Source: Halichondria panicea (lineage: Eukaryota > Porifera > Demospongiae > Suberitida > Halichondriidae). Taken from it: a DNA stretch of 64,000 nucleotides. A program made the position numbers and the translations under genes. Positions 34,213 to 64,000 of the stretch are shown one piece after another. Each line of letters opens with the position of its first letter. Positions within the stretch are counted from its first letter, which is position 1. The stretch covers positions 5,470,412-5,534,411 of the forward strand of contig NC_087385.1 in NCBI RefSeq assembly GCF_963675165.1, given 5' to 3'. Below the pieces are notes generated by a model, which was not told the DNA's origin, searched no databases, and was given only the letters and a program-made list of their open reading frames with translations.

Positions 34213-35267
34213 AGTTTGGGACAATAGGACTAATGCATGGTAGTATTTTTTTAAACCATTTTCATCACTTCTGATCCATATAATCCGTATCACTTTTTAT
34301 TCCAACACTTATTTAATCCAACACTTTTTAATCTATCCTTGTATGAGATTTCACATTTCCTCTTTTCCTTGTGAGTATAGCCGTGAGACAGGTGTATTAT
34401 CACTGGTGACAGTCAGGCTGCATAGCTGAGACACAAGATCATTTGTTTTGGGTGGTGATCAACAGTGCATGCCTACTTGTAGACCTTCATGCATCCTTCA
34501 AAGTAATGATGTTGCATGCACAATGTGTATTTTAAGGAAAAGATAACTGACAGTTCCTCTCCTCAGGTTTTCTGTTTGGCTACTAGGTACTTTGAACTGT
34601 GTGAATTAGAGCCACCAGAGTGTCTTCATAATGGGTAGAAATGGGAAAATCCTGTTGCCATTGTTATAGATGAGATGTACTATTCTAGTTTCCTGTATCC
34701 TGATTGGGATAGAGGGGTGATAGTGTGTTATCAGTAAGTGTGTGAGAAAGGACTTTCACCTGCATAATTATAGGCATTTTGTATAGTGTTGTCATGGTCT
34801 CCATTAACCTTGAGCAAGGAAGAGTCACTGTAGAGGTTAATCTAATGTTTATGCATGGTGTAGGTCGGTATTGTCATGGTCTCCATTAACCTTGAGCAAG
34901 GAAGAGTATCGGATTGCTAACACTGCCAGAACGCTTAAATTATTATACCCATGTAATATTACTCATGCACGTGCATGCTTGAAGATATTTAGGTACTCAG
35001 TTTCAGTGAACTTAATATTTGGTAAAAATTACTTTATGTGAGAGCACAACAAGAATCAGATAAACAGTATGTCAGTAAATCAAAAAACGTCAAAATTAGT
35101 CTATACCTGTTCACAAAATTAGTCAGTCAATTGCACAGTAATGGAGATGCTAGTTCAGCTTGTGTTTGTATGGGGTATATGGCAGCTTTAGGTCAATATT
35201 GCGCATGTGGTGAATGATGAACGCTGAAATGTTCAAAAGAAATTAAGGTTAACACATCATGAGAGGT
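34213..35267. other. Intergenic region between convergent TMTC4 and SoxB
   Basis: About 1.05 kb without coding signal. A 37-bp segment (TTGTCATGGTCTCCATTAAC... onward) is present twice without visible change, at 34789-34825 and 34871-34907. Confidence 0.6.
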
Positions 35268-36527
35268 TTAACTGGTGACTGGGGATACAACGTTATGAGT
35301 TATGCCTGATGAGGGTGGGTGTTGAAGTAAAATGTAAGTAGCTGGTTTCATTTCTCCTGAATGTCCAGACATCTGTATTTGTTGTACGTGGTGTTGCTGC
35401 TTCATCATTGAACACTGCATGCAGGTGCACATTGCCGGGTGTCTTCCAATCGTACTTCCGTTGTGAAGATCAGGCATGCTGATAGCCGAGCGTAGGGGAG
35501 CTTGGTTGCCAGGGTTTTGCAAAATGTAGCCCATTGTTGGCGAGTAGAGGGGCGGAGGAGCAGCTGCTTGCTTGGAAGGAGAGATCTGTGGATTAGACTG
35601 ACTCTTAATGCTGTCTGCAGTCGGTAGAGGAGAGCTGGCGCCCGAGAGAGAGCTTATCCCTGACGAACTTGAGGAATCTGTTCCTGGCTTCAGCAGTCCA
35701 AATGGTGGATCAGTCTGGAACATTGGTCGTGCAGATCCTGGAGAGCTGACATTGCTATGGACAGAATGGCCGTCAGAGCTTTGAGCTGTGTGTGTGACAT
35801 CAGAGCCTGCACTCGTCATTATCTGAATGGTCGTACCGGGAATACCTGCTGAGAGCATTTGTGGGTTGAACGTTGCGAATTGAGGAGAGCAATAAATTGC
35901 AGGTTGCAGGAACGTTGTTGGGCCGGAGTAATTCTGAGGGGCAAGGAGTCCCTTGGGTAATACATAGTTATGTCCCTTAGGTAATACATAGCTAATACCT
36001 CCAGCACCCGATACGTAAGTTGGTGCTCCCGTGCTCGGGATACTAACGGGAGTGAAAGCTGTTGGACTAGAGAGCGTGTTGACCATCTGAGCGTTGACCA
36101 TCTGCGTATTGACCATCTGAGTGTGGCTTTGTTGTTGTGGTGGTTGTTGGAGAGTTACGATTTGCAGAGGCTGGCCAGCATACTGTGCACTGTTCGCAGG
36201 CCCAGAACCCATTGAAATGTTCGGCATAGAGCCATAGGCTGCTGCAGTGACCTTCTTAAACATATTCTTCGGCTTTCTTCTTGGTCTGTATCTATAGCCA
36301 GGATGGTCTATCAAATGTTGCTCTCTGATCCTCTTTGCTTCATCAATGAAGGGTCTTTTGGCTGCATCACTGAGGGCCTTCCATTCTGAGCCTAGCTGCT
36401 TACTGAGCTCTGAGTTGTGCATACGAGGATTCTCTTGAGCAAGTTCTTTTCTGCGTTGCTTGGACCATACCATGAAAGCATTCATGGGTCTTTTGACGTG
36501 ATCTGGAGATCGGGACATTATAGTCAT
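35268..36527 (-). CDS. SOXB: SoxB-group HMG-box transcription factor
   Basis: The annotated frame gives 419 residues from an ATG at 36527 ([18 protein letters not shown]). A complete HMG box spans about residues 9-88, with [48 protein letters not shown] and [14 protein letters not shown]. The [15 protein letters not shown] and YRPRRKPK segments point to group B (Sox1/2/3/14/21) rather than C, E or F. The rest is rich in Gln, Ser, Pro and Thr, as expected for an activation domain. A short near-duplicate [15 protein letters not shown] occurs near residue 205. SoxB factors bind minor-groove ACAAT-type sites. The reading frame stays open upstream to an acceptor at 36590, so the true N-terminus may lie in an earlier exon. 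Confidence 0.88.
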   Translation of the reverse strand: MTIMSRSPDHVKRPMNAFMVWSKQRRKELAQENPRMHNSELSKQLGSEWKALSDAAKRPFIDEAKRIREQHLIDHPGYRYRPRRKPKNMFKKVTAAAYGSMPNISMGSGPANSAQYAGQPLQIVTLQQPPQQQSHTQMVNTQMVNAQMVNTLSSPTAFTPVSIPSTGAPTYVSGAGGISYVLPKGHNYVLPKGLLAPQNYSGPTTFLQPAIYCSPQFATFNPQMLSAGIPGTTIQIMTSAGSDVTHTAQSSDGHSVHSNVSSPGSARPMFQTDPPFGLLKPGTDSSSSSGISSLSGASSPLPTADSIKSQSNPQISPSKQAAAPPPLYSPTMGYILQNPGNQAPLRSAISMPDLHNGSTIGRHPAMCTCMQCSMMKQQHHVQQIQMSGHSGEMKPATYILLQHPPSSGITHNVVSPVTS

Positions 36528-37233
36528 TGCAGCTTTCTCTGTTGAGTGAGCCAGAGCCAGGGAGAGAGTCAGCAGATATTTGTTGAAAGCTGCATGGAGG
36601 AGAAAATGACATTGTAAATTCTGTATTGTGCAGTGTTGCATGTTGTGAAACACTAGCTACACAAACAGTTAGTACAGAGTCTAGCTAGTTTAGTCAATGC
36701 AAGATGCACAGTTGCATGCTACACTTACTTTCTGGATTCACTGCAATTGCACTGTCAATCCAACACTTGAGTTTTTTTCTATTTGCTGAGAAACTAACTG
36801 CAAGCTGCTTTGTAGCAAAATTTTATCTGAGCTAGAACAATGGACACACATAATTACATTAGGCCTTTATATAAAATCATTTTAGTAAATGCAGCCATAG
36901 AAGTCTTCCTGTGGCATTCAAATTAAACCGGATGTTTATCTAAGCCATTGTTTACCTGTTAGCTTTTATTAGATTGCATAATATGTACAACACTGTAACA
37001 TGACCACATCCCCACACAGGAAGTAATCATTAACTCATCATCCAGCTAGCATGCTCTTTCTCAACAATTATGTATGTACATGTCATTATGTATGTACTCA
37101 ATGCATCATTATCCCCATGCAAAATACACAGATCACTATCAAATTAAATTGGCTCCACAAGTTTATTACCCTGAAAAAAAATTGCATACATTATTATACA
37201 AAAAGCAATAGACAATAGACACTAAACAGACAA
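36528..37233 (-). other. SoxB 5' region and SoxB-ARGLU1 gap, with a candidate upstream exon
   Basis: A minus-strand acceptor (TGCAG ending at 36590) precedes the HMG exon, and a matching donor AAA|GTAAGT lies at 36729/36728. The segment upstream of that donor is open in the matching frame and would read KKLKCWIDSAIAVNPE before joining. It has no ATG before a stop near 36830, so it would have to be an internal exon or a 5' UTR. The remaining sequence to ARGLU1 is AT-rich and featureless. Confidence 0.4.
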
Positions 37234-47540
<10,307 letters not shown>

Positions 47541-47911
47541 GTTTGAAAAGTGTCTCTGCTTATTGAATTGAGTGAAAATAGATACTCTTGGTTCAGAGGA
47601 GGGATTTGACGGGTACTTGTCATGAAAATTGCATTACCACAAAGTCCCGTTCTCAGTTCTCCATTTTGTCATGTTGTCAACGTTCTACTGCGCATGCATG
47701 AAATTATGCTGAGTGAGCAAACAAAAGGTCAATTGTGTGTGAACCCTATTATTAAAATACCATGTACCGACCTATACCACCAATCAATGGAAAAATTCCA
47801 CATTTTTTTACTTGCTACCATATAATAGATCTACCGTCAAGAGTAGATAGATACCGTAGATAGTTAGTTAGGGAATCAATTATTAAATAGACCAAGGCAA
47901 GATTAAGAATC
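47541..47911. promoter_or_regulatory. Shared ARGLU1 / MADD divergent promoter region
   Basis: The start codons are 371 bp apart. An NRF-1-like CTGCGCATGCATG occurs at about 47688-47700, nearer to ARGLU1. No TATA or CCAAT box is evident. Confidence 0.45.
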
Positions 47912-60629
<12,718 letters not shown>

Positions 60630-60676
60630 CTAGACTTTACACCATGCAACTGTTATAGGAGATTGAACTTGTCAAC

Positions 60677-60682
60677 TTTATT
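60677..60682 (-). promoter_or_regulatory. Candidate polyadenylation signal of the diacylglycerol kinase gene
   Basis: AATAAA on the minus strand, about 138 nt downstream of the kinase stop codon and within the 190-bp gap to the convergent MADD gene. Confidence 0.5.
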
Positions 60683-60819
60683 TTCTTTTCTTAATTTTTT
60701 ATTGCAAACAACAATCATTATTATACACACAGTACATGAAATCAAATACACAGTACATGAAATCAACAAACAAGCTATATAATTATGTAATCATGAGATA
60801 GAGGGGGGGGGTCACATGG

Positions 60820-63800
60820 TTACATAATAGTGTCCCTGACTCTAGACAGAGAGGGGGAGTTACTGTTAAGTGCCTGCAAGGCTTGCCTCAGGCGAGTCAC
60901 ATGACCAATCTTTGACACACCAAACACCTGCACATGTAAACATCATAAATAATTATGAAATAATAATAGCATCCACAATGTATGCAATCGTAATCATTGA
61001 AGTGAGGTTATGGTACATAATAATACGGCTATTATAAAAGGGAGTACATACCTGCCAATCGGACATGTTGAGGTTCAACAGCTGCTTGCCATCCACCTCG
61101 TGCTCTCTGAAGTTCTGACAGTAGTCACCCAGGTTTAGCTCCTCCAGCCAGTCACACACATCATCTGAGTCCCACATTGAAACCTCTGCAGAACATAAAA
61201 CAACACGACAGTTAATAATTACACACATTCCGTCAAAATGGAGGACATGTATGGACTTGAAAGCAAATTATGATTCTAAACACACCATCAAGCTATCGTA
61301 CGTAACCTATAGGGTTTGAAATTGGATGCTCAATGTGCTCCCATGCAAAAAAACAGCCTTTGATTGTGGACTTGGGCTTGAATGTAATGTGATGCAACTC
61401 TAACTCACCTTTCCCTATCTTCTTGGCAATGGTGGCTGCCTGAATGGTGACATCTGGGATGAGCTGAGACCTTTGTCTGTGAGGATTCCTCCCCACTGCT
61501 TCGTCTTGATTGGTCTTCAGCAGAAGGGTGTCAGAAGCACGACGAAAATTATGGTGGGCCATGGACTGGAGGGAAAAAACACATAATAAAAAAAAAACTT
61601 AGCATATAGAAAAAATTATTAACAAAATGGAGAATCCGGGTATCGATCCCGGTACCTCTCGCATGCTAAGCGAGCGCTCTCCCATTTGAGCTAATCCCCC
61701 ACATGAAATTTCATTGTTGTAAAACCTAGTCTGTATCACAAAGCTATTCAAACTCACACATTCTGAGAGGCCTATGGACACAATCTTTCTCATTTGAGTC
61801 TCCACATCCTGAACTATAGTTCTCATCTCCTCTTCATGGCCACTTGACACCTTTTGCATGTTTAAGAACCAGAGGGTCTCTTGGACTAAGGCCTTCACAT
61901 ATTGCTCAAAGTCTTGCAGGTGTGTAATGTTCACTGTTTCCGAAAATTGGTCATCTTGAACAATCCTCTTCATCGAGGTAGCCACGTTAGAGACGTACGG
62001 AAGAAGGTCTGCTTTCACTGATGCGCTCAGTGAACTCTCCTTGGTGATACTGCAGAAACAGTATTATCATGTTAATTAACACAGCTAGAAAAAACAATGA
62101 GAATAAATCGATTGTATGCACATGCAGTCTTGTTGTAACAAACATAATTTGATCTTAAGCCCATGCATACATGTGAAATCTACGCATTCTGCAATGGCTT
62201 TCTTAATATGTAAAGTGTGCTGGAACTCACATAGTCACTAATGGCTGCACGCTGAATGCCAACTCCTTGTACTTGGCTATCTGCTCTGGGCTGAGCAACT
62301 CGTGCACAGAGGAGAATATGTCGTGAGGGTGGGGGAGTTGGGAGGTGCTTGCCTGGGTATGGATAGTCTTCTGTCTCCACTGCTCCAGTGACTGCGAGAA
62401 TGCCTGAGGGGAGGGGGTACATGTAACTACATGCAACTAGGAGTTCTAAAATTTCAATCAAATAGCGTTAGTTGCTACCTTGTCCCTCCCCACAAACACA
62501 TTGTACTAGCTATATTATACAACGGATGGGGCTTCAAGGGCTTCTCTACAAATTGCTCGCTCACCTTATCTTTGACAATCATTCTGGCTTTGTTCTTGTG
62601 CGACACCACAATGGTGCCGGGATCCTGTAGCCACGCCTCCCCGTCCACTTGCATTGGGACCTTATCCGGACCCAACAGGACAATCTTGGCCACTCGACAC
62701 TGAGCCAGTCGCCGATTCTGGATACCAAGTACCATTGCGGTGGCCTGGAGGGGGAGGAGCTTAAATCATACGCAGCAGGTTTAAGGCACAGGTGCATTAT
62801 CTGTTGATTTGTACCAAAACTCGAATTTGAAAGTGATTTAATTATAATTATTCACATTGCAAAGGGGTGGGTGAAAAAAGCCAAGCTAACAAAAATGGGT
62901 GTGGGTGTGGTGTGGGTGTGGTGTGCACACGTAACCTGTTACTATTTAAAGTGAGTTCAAGTGAGTTCAAGTGAGTTTTAAGTGATGGTTCTTACCAGAT
63001 GAGAGAATCCAGTAATGGCCGCCACCTCCATCAGTTTGTCATCATGAGAGGGTGCGCTGAAACCGTCCTTCTCTTTCTCTGTGCCCCAGAAATTTGTCCC
63101 GGACATGTAACTAGGGATGTTGAGGAAAACAAGTCCTTGCATTCGCTGGGGCAGTTTGATGATCTCTCCATCACACTCCAACTGGAGCCGTCTCTCAAGG
63201 TAGCGCTGACTGTTCAAGAAGAACTCCTTCCCACCAATGTAACCGTACTTCAGCTTATTTCTAGCACGGCTCCTACAAGGCAGAGTATATGCACTGACTA
63301 TATCAATTGCACAGCAAGAGAGGAATGGTATACAAATAATATTATAGTTAGCAAGTATAAGTTTATAACTATAGTAGATCAACTGTTTCAATATAGTGTG
63401 TGCAGAGTGCTTACCTGAACTGCTCAGGGTGTTTATCTCGAGCAGAGTTGAACTGGTAGACTACGTGAGCGCCTAGTCCAATACCATAGTAGTTGTTCAT
63501 GCACGAGAGCTCTTTCATCATCGGTATACTTCTGTGCAGTGTACGAGTTGCAAGCGCAATAATTTGACAATGTACGTGTTCAGGCAGACAAAAGCTTGTA
63601 CGTGTCGATGATTACATGTAAGTGCACTTATGGTGCAGGTACAACAGTGAACTTACGGAGACAAATCAACAACAGAGTGCTGGGAGGTGATTGATTTGCG
63701 GGGAAGAGGGAGAAACATGTCTTTGCTGGTTGTTCCTGTCCCCGATCCGTCACTGGATGACATGGTATCAGACTGCTGCAGTGGTTCAATTCCATCATGA

Positions 63801-63885
63801 GACGAAGCAGAACCGGAGCTTAGTCGTTGTCCTTCCTCCTCTGCCACCATAGAGAGGGGGACTTGTTCCGTGGAGTCATCAAGAG
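60820..63885 (-). CDS. DGKD/DGKH: Type II diacylglycerol kinase (delta/eta), C-terminal part with SAM domain; partial
   Basis: Nine exons on the minus strand are visible (63885-63657, 63531-63415, 63272-62996, 62744-62565, 62403-62231, 62049-61758, 61565-61409, 61185-61052, 60927-60820). The 5' part, with C1 and catalytic domains, lies beyond 64000. The first visible exon is a Ser-rich linker. The accessory half of the split kinase domain follows, with NYYGIGLGAHVVYQFN, RSRARNKLKYG, LECDGEIIKLPQ, LNIPSYMSGTNFWG, APSHDDKLMEVAA and CRVAKIVLLG. Next come a helical region (exons at 62403-61409) and a SAM domain (WDSDDVCDWLEELNLGDYCQ... VFGVSKIGHVTRL). Split catalytic domain plus C-terminal SAM marks type II DGKs, which convert diacylglycerol to phosphatidic acid; the SAM domain oligomerises in DGK-delta. 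One ancestral gene for delta/eta is likely. An intron holds a tRNA gene. Confidence 0.92.
61628..61700 (-). tRNA. tRNA-Ala (anticodon AGC)
   Basis: A complete 73-nt cloverleaf. The 7-bp acceptor stem GGGGGAT/ATTCTCC contains the G3:U70 pair that specifies alanine. The D arm reads GCTCAAATGGGAGAGC, the anticodon stem-loop CTCGC TTAGCAT GCGAG gives AGC, and the T arm is CCGGG ATCGATA CCCGG, with discriminator A73. CCA is not encoded, as usual in animals. A T-rich stretch (TTTTGTTAATAATTTTTT) follows as Pol III terminator. It lies in a diacylglycerol kinase intron (61566-61757), on the same strand. Confidence 0.96.
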
Positions 63886-64000
63886 CTACAACAAAAATTT
63901 CTAGAATCATATGCAAGTAGGACTATTTGAATTACATACAAATATACAACCTACCACACACACAATAGTAAATTAGTGATCTAGATAGCTTCATGCAAAC

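Overview
The window is a gene-dense stretch of an animal nuclear genome. Eleven protein-coding genes fit in 64 kb, most introns are short GT-AG introns, and intergenic gaps run from about 190 bp to 1.1 kb. The gene set (a SoxB factor, MADD, a type II diacylglycerol kinase with SAM domain, TMTC4, BIVM, PPP2R3) is metazoan. Compactness, short introns and the basal look of several proteins suggest a sponge, probably a demosponge. That assignment is inference; no organelle, rRNA or species marker is present.

Layout, left to right: SERP1/RAMP4 (+) ends against DDOST (-). DDOST is head-to-head with POLR2A/RPB1 (+, 18 exons, 1,950 aa). RPB1 converges on BIVM (-, 7 exons). BIVM is head-to-head with a PP2A B'' subunit gene, PPP2R3 (+, 9 exons), which converges on MPDU1 (-, 5 exons). 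MPDU1 is head-to-head with TMTC4 (+, 11 exons), which converges on a SoxB gene (-). ARGLU1 (-, 6 exons, with a 6.4 kb intron) follows and is head-to-head with MADD (+, 17 exons). MADD converges on the 3' part of a type II diacylglycerol kinase gene (-, at least 9 exons), which runs off the right edge. A tRNA-Ala(AGC) gene lies inside one of its introns. Nearly every gene therefore shares either a compact two-way promoter or a convergent 3' end with its neighbour.

The main mobile element is an apparently intact Penelope-like retroelement (RT plus GIY-YIG endonuclease) in MADD intron 10. It sits between CA-dinucleotide tracts, is bracketed by a 1.12 kb direct repeat with no difference that I could find, and its two ORFs overlap at a T TTT TTA heptamer. 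Two MITE-like elements lie in introns of MPDU1 and ARGLU1, a fold-back palindrome lies in TMTC4 intron 6, and several long microsatellites are present, including about 207 uninterrupted AC units.

Functionally, four of the eleven genes act in the ER secretory and glycosylation system: SERP1 (translocon), DDOST (oligosaccharyltransferase), MPDU1 (dolichol-phosphate-sugar utilisation) and TMTC4 (dolichol-phosphate-mannose-dependent O-mannosylation). MPDU1 and TMTC4 share one 187 bp promoter. The RPB1 C-terminal domain is also unusual: position 4 of the heptads is Ser or Ala rather than Thr.

Exon boundaries were placed by hand from GT/AG sites, reading-frame continuity and remembered family sequences. 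Each multi-exon gene sums to an uninterrupted reading frame. No alignment or search was run.
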